A DNA stretch of 13,583 nucleotides from NCBI GenBank assembly GCA_041987265.1, contig JBHIWT010000089.1:1-13583 (forward strand). The letters are read 5' to 3'. The DNA comes from IH12 sp041987265. Its GTDB lineage: Bacteria; Pseudomonadota; Alphaproteobacteria; Caulobacterales; Hyphomonadaceae. Shown here one piece after another: positions 1-7,743 of this stretch. The stretch's first letter is position 1. Each line of letters starts with the position of its first letter. Below the pieces are notes generated by a model. It did no database searches. It had not been told where the DNA came from and saw only the letters and a list, made by a program, of their open reading frames with translations. The position numbers and the translations under genes are program-made.

Positions 1-752
1 TCCCGGATCCGCGCTTTCACCTCGTCGATCTCGCTTTCGAGCCGGATCACGCTTTCAAAGTCCGGCGCGAACTGCTCCCAGTTCGACAGCGTGACGTTTG
101 CAGCCTGTAGCGCCGTCTGAGCTGCGTCGCGTTGTTCGATCACTGCGTTCAGCGTCTTGTTGTCTTCTTCCATGTTCTGCAGCGCCTGTACGCGCAGACC
201 GAGGAAGAGCGAGGTGAACGCCAGCGCCGTCATGACGACGAGCGCCACGGCGAGGCCAGGACCCTTCAGCGCGAAGCTGTCCGGCGGCGGTGGAGGCGGC
301 GGAGGCGGCGGCGGGGGAAGGGCGTAGGGATTGAGTTGTCCGATCGGCACGAACTGTGCGGGTACTTGGGTAGACATAGCGCCTCCACCGCTTGACGCGA
401 TTTCTCTGAGAAAGGTTGGGATGGGATGCAGTTTGACGGAAGGTTGCTGGTAGCCGGCCCCGAACTTCGCGGCGACGTCTGCTGCCAGCCGGGCTTCCAG
501 CGGGGACAGATCGCCTGAGACGCGCGAACCATGCTCCGGAACAGGCAGCGCGAAGATCGACAATTGCTGAGTGAAGCTGGTCGGGTCCGTGCGGTCGCGG
601 TCAGCCTGGACCCGCGCGCCGAGCAGATCCCGGAACAGGTTCGAAGCGGCGTCGAAAATCCGGTTGTGCGCCTCATCCGAATTGGCGACCCAGATCGGCT
701 CCTGGCCAGCGACGGCCTCGATTCGTACCTCGACATCCAGTGCGTGTTGCAA
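1..752 (-). CDS. Unknown one-pass membrane protein with proline tract and coiled coil (partial)
   Basis: I do not recognise this protein. The reading frame stays open on the minus strand to the window edge, so the C-terminus is missing (250 residues visible). The layout is: a soluble mixed domain (about 1-125, beginning MQHALDVEVRIE), a linker with 11 prolines in a row (about 146-156), one hydrophobic helix (about 163-185, GPGLAVALVVMTALAF) and a charged, probably coiled-coil helix (186 to the edge). This suggests a cytoplasmic N-domain and a periplasmic coil, or the reverse. Start choice: TTG at 752-750 lies 10 bases after AGGAG, and the codons before it (TTT AGG AGC TCA) look non-coding. 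An in-frame ATG at 776-774 is the alternative. An internal ATG at 377 is less likely, because coding-like codons continue without a stop through it. It lies 72 bases downstream of the TPR gene on the same strand, so the two are probably co-transcribed. Confidence 0.75.
   Translation of the reverse strand, partial: MQHALDVEVRIEAVAGQEPIWVANSDEAHNRIFDAASNLFRDLLGARVQADRDRTDPTSFTQQLSIFALPVPEHGSRVSGDLSPLEARLAADVAAKFGAGYQQPSVKLHPIPTFLREIASSGGGAMSTQVPAQFVPIGQLNPYALPPPPPPPPPPPPDSFALKGPGLAVALVVMTALAFTSLFLGLRVQALQNMEEDNKTLNAVIEQRDAAQTALQAANVTLSNWEQFAPDFESVIRLESEIDEVKARIR
285..317 (-). repeat. GC-rich CCN codon run encoding 11 consecutive prolines
   Basis: The plus strand shows a near-perfect run of GGN triplets here. 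Read on the minus strand it gives 11 proline codons using CCG, CCT, CCC and CCA. The codon mix suggests the proline tract is kept for the protein rather than being a recent pure slippage repeat. It sits between the N-domain and the membrane helix of the unknown membrane protein. Confidence 0.8.
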
Positions 753-824
753 GGGTCCTGAGCTCCTAAACTGCATGTCCGCCAGCACCGATTGCGGGCG
801 GCATCGTGCAAAGGCCAGGGTTCA

Positions 825-3050
825 TCAGCGGCATCTGTCCAATCCGTGATTTTCCATGAAGGCCACAGCCGTCTCGTAGTAGGGGCGACTTTGGTCGACG
901 CCACGCTGGAACGTGCTTGTCTGTCCAAAGCAGTATTGGGTGATCAGTTTTCCCATTCTCAGTTTTTCGGCCAGCAGGCCGTTCGGATCGGCGGTCGAGT
1001 TCGGCGCTTCCATGAAGGCGAGGCCGTCATCGAACGCCAGCATGGCGCTGTCCCAGTTGTCCTGCTTGGCGCCGAGTCCGGAGATCACACGCGCGCGCTT
1101 GAGGTAATACATGCCGCGCAGCAACAGGCCTTCCGGCTCGCCGCGCTTGGTGTTCAGCGAACACCTGTCACGCGCGCTGTTGTCGTTGAGGATGTAGTCG
1201 CCGCCGGCGCTGATGCGGGCGAGGCAGGTCTGCTGCTCGACTTCCCACGGCGTTTCCAGTTCGGGCGGGTACTGGGCCAGCGCAAGGTCGGCATAGTTGA
1301 TGACCTGCGCCCACGTATTGCCGCCCTTGCGGCCGCTGATCGTCTGCAGCTTGGAGAGATAATAGGACGTGTTGGCGCGAACGATGTTGCCGGCGGCGCT
1401 CTCGCCTTCCTGAGACAGCAGACGATCGACCTTCATCAGGGCTTCGTAGCCCGCGTTGTAGTCCGGCGATCTCCAGTCGTTGGCGATGTCGAGATAGATC
1501 TTCGCCAGTTCGAAGTGCGCGTCGGCGAAGCTCGGGTCATCGATCACGGCCGCGTCGAGCGCCTGTTTCGCGCGCGACGTGTCGTCGAGCGCCAGATAGG
1601 CGTTTGCGATGTCGAACCGGATGCGCGCATTGCGGGCCTGCAGCGCGCCAGCTGATGACGTTCCGGCTTGAATGGCCGACTCGAACGCGCAGATCGAACG
1701 ACCGAGATTTTCCCTGGCGTCGAGCGGAATGTCTGTACGTCCGCGCTGGGTCGCCGCCGCGCGCTGCGCTGCCGCCAGATCCTTGTAGGCGCGGCCCAGG
1801 TCGATCCGCAGATCCTGCTGGGCGCTGCGGGTGGCGGTGTCGCCGCCCGCCGGCAATGTCAGCCCCGGCTCGCAGGTGACCTGCCCGTTCTGACCGACCG
1901 CAGCCGATCCGGGCGCAGCCGACAGGCCGACAAGTTGACGGAAGTCGACGACGCTGGCGCCGAGATTGTCCAGTCCGCCGACAGCCTGGCTGGCGCAGGC
2001 GCGTCCGCGCAAGGCCGACTGTCCCGCGCCGTTGGCGAGCGCGTTGCTGAATGAAGTGCGCGCGGCGCTTGCAAGAACGGTGTCCGCGCGGGCGGCGGAG
2101 CATTCGAATTCCGGCGACGCCGTCGAACCGTTGAAGCCGGCAAGATAGAGCTGCGTCTGGCCGAGGCGCTCTGACGTGTTTGCGTCTCTCGGGTTGATGC
2201 GGCTCGCGGTCAGCAATGCGTCACGCGCGCGTTCAAGCTCCAGCTTGTTGAGGCTGCGTCCGTTGGTTGCGAGCGCGGTGTCAGCCATCGCGCCGGCGAC
2301 ACTGGCGATCCGCCGTTCAGTCTGCAGGCGCAGGTCATTGCGGCCGAGAAGGTTGGTCTCCGGAAGGCCGGTGCGGCTTGCGTCATAGACCGGTAAGGTC
2401 GGGATCTGGTTCCAAACATCGCCGAGCAGACGTACCGATTCCGCGCGGTCGCCGGGTTCGGCGAAGCTGGACTGCGACCGCCGCTGGAGAATCTCCGCAC
2501 GCGCATAGGTTGCATTGAGACCGAGCAACGTGCCCGGCGCCACCACGCGGCTCAGCGGTCCGGTCGGATCCACAAGCGCTGCATAATAGCCTTCGTAAGT
2601 GCCGATGCCGGCGTTCGCGCGCGCCAGCGTGATCCATGCTTCCGACAGGCCGGGGTTATGGAAGGTCGCGTTGCGCAGGGCTTCCGCCGCGTTCTCATAA
2701 CTCGTGCGCGCGGAATTGTTGGCGAAGCTCTGGCTTGAACCGGCTGACGCTTTTTCCTGCTCGTGCGCAAGTTCCACCAGCGCGCGGCCGGCATGGAAGT
2801 ATGCGTTGGCGCGCTCGGCTGACGTGCGCTGAATATCTGCGCTGGCTGCAAGGCAGTTCTGGCTGATTGTCTGCAGCGATGAAGCCGACGAACCCGCTGT
2901 CGGCGCCAAGCTTGAAATCGGAACGGTCATGTAGGTCGAAAAACAGTCGCCGCTCACAGTGGCGACCGGCCGGTCGCCCGAAGCGCAGCTGGCGGCGAAG
3001 ACGAGTGTCGCACCGAACACCGCCGCCATGAGTTTGGATCGCATCATCAT
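825..3050 (-). CDS. Exported TPR-repeat protein, probable lipoprotein
   Basis: A 741-residue protein starting at the first of three consecutive ATG codons, with a weak AGAG element 7 bases upstream. The N-terminus is a signal peptide (MMMRSKLMAAVFGATLVFAASC). Cys22 sits in an imperfect lipobox (Ala rather than Leu at -3), so it is either lipid-anchored or plainly secreted. The remainder is helical with TPR-like units, clearest at about 76-98, 117-147, 272-304 and 476-541 (e.g. IANAYLALDDTSRAKQALDAA). Several Cys residues outside the signal (36, 66, 317, 352, 393, 454, 609, 630, 707, 740) could form disulfides in the periplasm. TPRs bind partner proteins; no catalytic domain is visible. The next gene on the strand encodes a proline-rich membrane protein, which suggests a shared envelope role. 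The precise function is unknown. Confidence 0.88.
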   Translation of the reverse strand: MMMRSKLMAAVFGATLVFAASCASGDRPVATVSGDCFSTYMTVPISSLAPTAGSSASSLQTISQNCLAASADIQRTSAERANAYFHAGRALVELAHEQEKASAGSSQSFANNSARTSYENAAEALRNATFHNPGLSEAWITLARANAGIGTYEGYYAALVDPTGPLSRVVAPGTLLGLNATYARAEILQRRSQSSFAEPGDRAESVRLLGDVWNQIPTLPVYDASRTGLPETNLLGRNDLRLQTERRIASVAGAMADTALATNGRSLNKLELERARDALLTASRINPRDANTSERLGQTQLYLAGFNGSTASPEFECSAARADTVLASAARTSFSNALANGAGQSALRGRACASQAVGGLDNLGASVVDFRQLVGLSAAPGSAAVGQNGQVTCEPGLTLPAGGDTATRSAQQDLRIDLGRAYKDLAAAQRAAATQRGRTDIPLDARENLGRSICAFESAIQAGTSSAGALQARNARIRFDIANAYLALDDTSRAKQALDAAVIDDPSFADAHFELAKIYLDIANDWRSPDYNAGYEALMKVDRLLSQEGESAAGNIVRANTSYYLSKLQTISGRKGGNTWAQVINYADLALAQYPPELETPWEVEQQTCLARISAGGDYILNDNSARDRCSLNTKRGEPEGLLLRGMYYLKRARVISGLGAKQDNWDSAMLAFDDGLAFMEAPNSTADPNGLLAEKLRMGKLITQYCFGQTSTFQRGVDQSRPYYETAVAFMENHGLDRCR

Positions 3051-3249
3051 GGTGTGTTGCTCTTGATTTCCCCGATAACGTCCACCCGGCGTGGTCGTCC
3101 CTTACCACTGCGCCTCATTCTTTATTCACCATTTTTGACCCACTGGAAAGTCTTGTCCAGATTTTGACGCAGGGTCGCCGCAATTGCGCGCAGTGCGATT
3201 TCGCGTCCGCGGCGAGTGTGCTGCAAACCGAATTCACTTGTTTGCAACC
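3051..3249. other. Gene-free leader region between the TPR gene and the 6S RNA candidate
   Basis: No convincing coding frame. This stretch should hold the minus-strand promoter of the TPR gene and the plus-strand promoter of the 6S RNA/fau unit. TTGACC (3135-3140) and TTGACG (3164-3169) resemble -35 boxes on the plus strand, but neither is followed by a good -10 box at 16-18 bases. On the minus strand a TGGACA element followed 17 bases later by AAAAAT is a weak promoter candidate for the TPR gene. Confidence 0.4.
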
Positions 3250-3405
3250 TCTCGGCCTCTTAGCTTCAACCCGGCGGTTAGCTGCAGCGTGCGAACGGGT
3301 TCCATTCCGTCGGCCGTACATTTTCGTACGGGAGCTGGCTCTGGCGGAGGCCGTGGCCTTCATCATCTGGCGCCCACCTAGCTTTGCTGGGTCGAACGGG
3401 AATGC
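3250..3405 (+). ncRNA. ssrS: 6S RNA candidate
   Basis: 6S RNA binds the housekeeping RNA polymerase holoenzyme by mimicking an open promoter. It is typically encoded just upstream of 5-formyltetrahydrofolate cyclo-ligase in many proteobacteria, which is the case here. The sequence folds by eye into the expected long hairpin. The closing stem is UUC 3265-3267 with GAA 3394-3396, ACCCGGC 3269-3275 with GCUGGGU 3386-3392, and AGCU 3280-3283 with AGCU 3380-3383. Next is a large asymmetric central bubble (3284-3297 opposite 3359-3379). Above it, GG+CCA 3298-3304 pairs with UGG+CC 3354-3358, UCCGUC 3306-3311 with GGCGGA 3343-3348, and the apical stem is CCGUAC 3314-3319 with GUACGG 3326-3331. The ends are estimates from the usual length near 160 nt. 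No clear promoter was found. Confidence 0.72.
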
Positions 3406-3481
3406 AAACGCCCGCAACGGCGCAGGCGGCGCCGCCACCCACGGACTTTCCGGCGTCTTGAACGGCGTCCATTGATCAAAG

Positions 3482-4084
3482 TTGGACGTCAGTTTGAGCG
3501 AACTTGCCGAACAGAAAGCGATCCTGCGCGGACACATGATCGAGATTCGCGCAGAAGCCGCAGCGCGCGATCCCGACGCGGCCGAACATCTCGCTGCACG
3601 GTTCCCCATCAAGCTGTTCGAACGCTACGGACCAGTCGTCTCGGCCTATGTCGCGCTTGAAGACGAGCTTGATCCCGCGCCGTTGCTTGAGCGCCTTCGC
3701 GACGCCGGCGCATCGATCGCGCTGCCACGCATTGAACCGGATGGAAGCATGTCGTTCCGGCTAGCTGACAGCGGCGAGCTGGAGGCCGGCCCCTTCAACC
3801 TGCGCCAGCCGTCAGCAGATGCTGAAATCGTGCGGCCGTCGCTGGTGCTCGCGCCCATGCTGGCGTTCGATCCGCGCGGCAATCGCCTTGGTTACGGCAA
3901 GGGGAATTACGACCGCGCCATCGCCGCGCTGCGGGAAACCGGCCGGGTTTTCTACCTTGGGCTCGGCTATGCCCAGCAACAGGCCGACGTGGTGCCCGCC
4001 GACAAGCATGACATCCCGCTCGACTGGGTCGAGACGCCGGTTCATTCCGTGCCGCTGTTTCTCGGACGCGCGATGGCGCGCTAG
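3482..4084 (+). CDS. fau: 5-formyltetrahydrofolate cyclo-ligase
   Basis: Cytoplasmic enzyme (MTHFS family) that converts 5-formyl-THF plus ATP to 5,10-methenyl-THF, returning the storage folate to one-carbon metabolism. The 200-residue length is normal. Visible family features are the N-terminal helix with LRGHMIEIRAEA (15-26), GPF at 103-105 in the substrate region, LAPMLAFDPRGNRLGYGKGNYDR (123-145) corresponding to the usual RLGYGGGYYDR glycine-rich ATP/phosphate loop (with K and N replacing G and Y), and KHDIPLD (175-181) near the C-terminus. The start is TTG at 3482. An in-frame TGA at 3473-3475 excludes anything longer; a TTG at 3494 is possible, and neither has a strong ribosome site. 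The 6S RNA candidate lies directly upstream, as in many proteobacteria, where the two are often co-transcribed. Confidence 0.95.
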   Translation: MDVSLSELAEQKAILRGHMIEIRAEAAARDPDAAEHLAARFPIKLFERYGPVVSAYVALEDELDPAPLLERLRDAGASIALPRIEPDGSMSFRLADSGELEAGPFNLRQPSADAEIVRPSLVLAPMLAFDPRGNRLGYGKGNYDRAIAALRETGRVFYLGLGYAQQQADVVPADKHDIPLDWVETPVHSVPLFLGRAMAR

Positions 4085-6228
4085 TCGCGCCGCGCCGGGT
4101 TGATCACCAGCTTCTCGATGAAGAATTCCATCATCCGCGGGCGGGACAGGCTGGTGTGTCCGCGGTCGGGCCCGACCTGCACATCATAACTCTTGCCGGC
4201 CCGGTTGAGCGCTTCGATCAGCTGCAGCGCGTTCTTGGGATGCACGTTGTCGTCCGACGTGCCGAAGTACAGCATCAGATCGCCCTCGAGCTTGTCCGCT
4301 TCGCGCAGGACTGAAGCCTGTTCGTAGGCGGCCGGGCTGTCTTCGGGCAGGCCGAGGTAGCGTTCGGTGTAGGCGCTGTCATAGAGCGCCCAGTCAGTTA
4401 CAGGTGAGTTGCTGACGGCGGCCTGGAACAGGTCGGGATAGCGCAACAGAAGCAGCGCCGATGTCGTTCCGCCATAGGATGTGCCGAACACGCCGACGCG
4501 ATCCTTGTCGAACCACGGACGCGACTGCAGCGAGCGGACGCCCGCTGCAATGTCGTCGATCTCGGCGACGCCAAGTTGCTGGTAGACCGTATCCAGGATC
4601 GCCCTGCCGCGTCCGCGCACGGTTCGCGCATCCAGCCGCACAATGACGAACCCGAATTCGGCGATCCCATCCGGTCTGCGAAACCGTTCCGACACAGCAG
4701 CGGAGGACGGGCCGGCATAGACGCTGACGAGGGTTGGATATTTCCGCGCGGGGTTGAAATTGGATGGATAGACGATCTGCCCGTCGAGCTGGGTTTCGCC
4801 GTCCGCCGAGATGAACGTGAAGTTCTCAGCCGTGTTCAGACCCAGCTCGGCGAAACGGCTCATGTCCGAAAGCACGATGTCGGAGATCTTCTTTCCGTCG
4901 CGGTCATACAGGCTGGAGACCGCAGGCTGTTCGTGCGTCTGCGCGACATCGACAAAATAGCGGTGATTGGGCGAGAGGCTGACGGTGTGGTGCAGGGCCG
5001 GGTCTGTCAGCCGGCGGTCGTTCGTTCCATCAAGACCGACACGATGAAGCTGCACCTTCATGTGGTTGTCGCCGGAACGCGCCGTGTACCAGACTTCCCC
5101 GCGGTCCTCGTCGATGTCGACGACGTCGACGACTTCGAACTGGTGCTGGGTCAGGGGAGCGATCAGCGTGCCGGTGAGGTCGTAGAGGTAGTAGTTCTGG
5201 AACCCGTTGCGTTCCGACCGCCAGATGAAGCGCTCGCCGTCGTCAAGAAAGACGGGGTCGGCGCCTTCCGCCCATGATTGCGGTCGCGTTTCCCGCACCA
5301 CACTGCGACACACACCGGTCGCGGCGGAACACGCGGCCAGATCGTAGACTTTCTGTAGCCGCTCGGCGCGGCGCACCAGGATTTCACTTCCAGACGCGGT
5401 CCATTGTGCATCCCAGATGTAGTGGCCGACGACGTCGTCGGTGAAGGCATGACCGTCGCGCACCGCCATGCGCCGTGTCTCGCCGGTGGCGAAATCATGC
5501 ACCATCAAATCGGCGATCGGGTTGGGTTCGCCGGGGTGCGGATAGGCCTGTACGTGGGGCGTGGAAAACGGCTTGGTCTGGTCGAGGGTCAGCACGTAAT
5601 CCTTCACGGGGTTTTCGTCATAGCGCATCCACGCCAGCTTTGTGCTGTCGGGCGACCACCAGACCGGAGAGCGCGTGCCGAACTCTTCAAGATAGACATA
5701 GCTGCCAACGCCGTTGCGGATACGCGCCTGCTCGCCGCCGTCCGTGGTGATCGCCTGCTCGTCATTTCCGGTTGGCGAGGCGACATAGAGATTCATGTCG
5801 CGGGTGAATGCGCGGCGTTGCCGGTCGGGCGACATCACGCTCGCCTCGGCGCCGCGACCGCGCGCCAGCACAAGCGGCGGCGGCGTGTGCTCGGCCTCTT
5901 CGTCGTCGTTTTCGTCTGTGGCGTCGAGCGGTACAGGCTCCTTGGGTTCCGGCTGGTTGGTTCCCCGCCGTATGTCGAAGCGCCAGGTCTCGCCGCGCAA
6001 CTGGTATGTGAAGGACCGCGAGTTCCCCGCCCATTCCGGTGAGATGTTCCCGCTTCTGACCGAGTCGGAAATCTGCGGCGCCACCGACAACCAGTTCTCG
6101 TAGCCGGGCATATGCTCGAGGCGCGATTGCGCGCTGGCGGTCGGACCCAGAGACAGGGCGAGCGCGGCTGCGAGCCCGATCGTACAATGCCTTGCGTTGC
6201 CTATCGGATGTCTCATCCGTGCAAGCAT
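4081..6228 (-). CDS. Secreted S9 family (DPP4-like) serine peptidase
   Basis: A 715-residue prolyl-oligopeptidase clan enzyme that probably removes N-terminal dipeptides from peptides in the periplasm. The signal peptide ends at ASA-Q (cleavage near 33/34). An N-terminal DPP4-type beta-propeller spans about 45-460 and includes an acidic low-complexity insert (ATDENDDEEAEHT). The C-terminal alpha/beta hydrolase domain carries the triad Ser584 (GTSYGG), Asp659 (GTSDDNVHP) and His691 (DRGHTS). Most DPP4 relatives have Trp before the Ser; this one has Thr. The start at 6228 is chosen because AAGGGAGAG precedes the ATG at good distance and a signal peptide follows at once. The frame remains open upstream, but that part is basic and unlike a leader. 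The stop codon overlaps that of the convergent fau gene. It is divergent from the MFS gene. Confidence 0.93.
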   Translation of the reverse strand: MLARMRHPIGNARHCTIGLAAALALSLGPTASAQSRLEHMPGYENWLSVAPQISDSVRSGNISPEWAGNSRSFTYQLRGETWRFDIRRGTNQPEPKEPVPLDATDENDDEEAEHTPPPLVLARGRGAEASVMSPDRQRRAFTRDMNLYVASPTGNDEQAITTDGGEQARIRNGVGSYVYLEEFGTRSPVWWSPDSTKLAWMRYDENPVKDYVLTLDQTKPFSTPHVQAYPHPGEPNPIADLMVHDFATGETRRMAVRDGHAFTDDVVGHYIWDAQWTASGSEILVRRAERLQKVYDLAACSAATGVCRSVVRETRPQSWAEGADPVFLDDGERFIWRSERNGFQNYYLYDLTGTLIAPLTQHQFEVVDVVDIDEDRGEVWYTARSGDNHMKVQLHRVGLDGTNDRRLTDPALHHTVSLSPNHRYFVDVAQTHEQPAVSSLYDRDGKKISDIVLSDMSRFAELGLNTAENFTFISADGETQLDGQIVYPSNFNPARKYPTLVSVYAGPSSAAVSERFRRPDGIAEFGFVIVRLDARTVRGRGRAILDTVYQQLGVAEIDDIAAGVRSLQSRPWFDKDRVGVFGTSYGGTTSALLLLRYPDLFQAAVSNSPVTDWALYDSAYTERYLGLPEDSPAAYEQASVLREADKLEGDLMLYFGTSDDNVHPKNALQLIEALNRAGKSYDVQVGPDRGHTSLSRPRMMEFFIEKLVINPARRD

Positions 6229-6404
6229 GATCTCTCCCTTGGTCCTTGGACGCATGCAGTTTCCGGCGTCTGCGCCCGGGTCCACAATCTTTGACCGTTC
6301 CAGGTAATCTGGGGCGGATTGTGCGCCGGGTCGAGGGGCGCAGCGCCCTGAACGCGAGGCCGCGCGGTGCTCGCTTGACGCTTGACGCAACGTTCGACAA
6401 TGCG

Positions 6405-7712
6405 ATGTCGATGGAAACCCTGCCTCCAGAACCGCCGACACCGGCGCGGCCCGACCGCCGCGGCGCGTTCCTGTTGCTGTTCTTCTGCCTCGTGGCGGTT
6501 GGCGCAGGCAACACCATGCTTACGGCCGCCGTCCTGCCGCCGCTGACCCGGGAACTGGGGCTGCCAGACTGGACCGGGGGCGCCATTTTCTCGCTTTCCG
6601 CCGCGCTGTGGGTCGTGACCGCGCCCTATTGGGGGGCGCATTCGAACGAGTGGGGCAGGCGGCCCGTCACCGCGCTGGGCATGGTCGGGTTCGCCGTGTC
6701 GATGCTGTTGTTCGGCGTCATCTCCGCGATTGCGCTTCTCGGCTGGATCGGCAACTGGGTCTGGGTGTTCGTCCTCCTGCTCGGCGCGCGGGCGCTGTTC
6801 GGGATATTCGGCTCGGCCACCAACCCGGCGGCGCAGGCCTATATCGCCGACAGGACTTCGCTAGAGGAACGCACTGACGAGATCGCCTCACTGACTTCCG
6901 GGTTCACGCTCGGCCAGATCGCAGGTCCCGCCGCCGCCGCCGTGCTGATCGGCGTCTGCTCGCTGCTCTCACCCGTGTTCGGCCTCGTCGCCCCGGTCTT
7001 CGCCATCACGCTGGTGGCGATCGCAATCGCCTGGCTGGTCTGGACCAAACTGCCGGAGAACCGGCCGCCGAACGAAGACGCGGGTCTTCCGATGACGGGC
7101 GAAAAGGGGTTGTGGAAGCGCCCGGAGATCTTTCCCTATCTGGCCTATGCGGTTGGCCTGTCGCTGGTCACAGGCGTCCTGCAGCAGACCTTCCCCTATG
7201 CGATCATGGACAAGATGGGCTTGTCCGGACCGCAGTCGGCACAATTCACGGGGCCCGCGATCACGATCGGCGCGATGGCCACGCTGGTATCACAGCTTGT
7301 CCTGATCCCGCGCCTGCGCCTGCCGACCCGGGCGCTGATGATCTACGGCGCCGTCATGCTGGCGATCTCGGCCCTGCTGATGGTGTGGGCGGTCCAGTTC
7401 GCGGTCTTCGCTTTCGCACAGATGCTGTTCGGCTTCGGTCAGGGGTTCGCGCGACCAGGGTTCTCGGCCGGGGCCTCGCTGGCGGCGCGCGCCGATCAGC
7501 AGGGCGATGTAGCCGGACTGGTGACAGCGGCCAATGGCATGGGCTTCGTCGTGTCGCCGCTGTTCGGTCTGTGGATGTACGAGAACGTTCACCCCGCATC
7601 CCCGTTCCTATTTGTCGGCGGGTTGCTGGTTGTGATGGCGGTCTACGCAGCCCTCGCGACGCGCCGGTCTGACCGGCCGGAAAGCCCGCCGCCAACCGAC
7701 GCGGCTGAATAG
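6405..7712 (+). CDS. MFS transporter (DHA1/TetA-like)
   Basis: A 435-residue inner-membrane secondary transporter with about 12 hydrophobic segments. It resembles the drug:proton antiporter branch of the major facilitator superfamily; the substrate cannot be read from sequence. MFS motif A is present in the loop between helices 2 and 3 (GAHSNEWGRRP, about 77-87). A helix 4-5 segment ARALFGIFGSATNPAAQAY followed by IADRT (about 129-151) resembles the same region of TetA-type exporters. A central cytoplasmic loop (PENRPPNEDAGLPMTGEKG) separates two six-helix halves. The start is ATG 6405 (MSMET), with ATG 6411 an alternative. The open frame extends to 6246, but that leader is Arg-rich and unlike MFS N-termini. 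No Shine-Dalgarno is visible before either ATG. Confidence 0.93.
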   Translation: MSMETLPPEPPTPARPDRRGAFLLLFFCLVAVGAGNTMLTAAVLPPLTRELGLPDWTGGAIFSLSAALWVVTAPYWGAHSNEWGRRPVTALGMVGFAVSMLLFGVISAIALLGWIGNWVWVFVLLLGARALFGIFGSATNPAAQAYIADRTSLEERTDEIASLTSGFTLGQIAGPAAAAVLIGVCSLLSPVFGLVAPVFAITLVAIAIAWLVWTKLPENRPPNEDAGLPMTGEKGLWKRPEIFPYLAYAVGLSLVTGVLQQTFPYAIMDKMGLSGPQSAQFTGPAITIGAMATLVSQLVLIPRLRLPTRALMIYGAVMLAISALLMVWAVQFAVFAFAQMLFGFGQGFARPGFSAGASLAARADQQGDVAGLVTAANGMGFVVSPLFGLWMYENVHPASPFLFVGGLLVVMAVYAALATRRSDRPESPPPTDAAE

Positions 7713-7743
7713 GCCGCGCGGCAATCGTGGCTTCTACCGGACT

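Noticed and set aside
266..928. 220-codon minus-strand frame overlapping the end of the TPR gene and the unknown membrane protein
   Set aside because: It overlaps the well-supported TPR coding end and the poly-Pro/membrane/coil frame, and its composition (many Ser, Arg, Pro, Cys) is that of an out-of-frame reading.
792..1655. 287-codon plus-strand frame antisense to the TPR gene
   Set aside because: A mirror of high-GC coding DNA on the minus strand. It has no ribosome site and no recognisable domain, while the antisense TPR protein has a signal peptide and repeats.
3135..3192. TTGACC and TTGACG as promoter of the 6S RNA/fau unit
   Set aside because: No acceptable -10 box at the right distance, and both lie about 80-115 bases before the estimated RNA start.
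3164..3475. 103-codon plus-strand frame upstream of fau
   Set aside because: It lies over the folded 6S RNA candidate and has no ribosome site and no protein-like hydrophobic or domain pattern.
4576..5277. 233-codon plus-strand frame inside the S9 peptidase gene
   Set aside because: Antisense shadow of the peptidase, whose catalytic triad and propeller are intact on the other strand.
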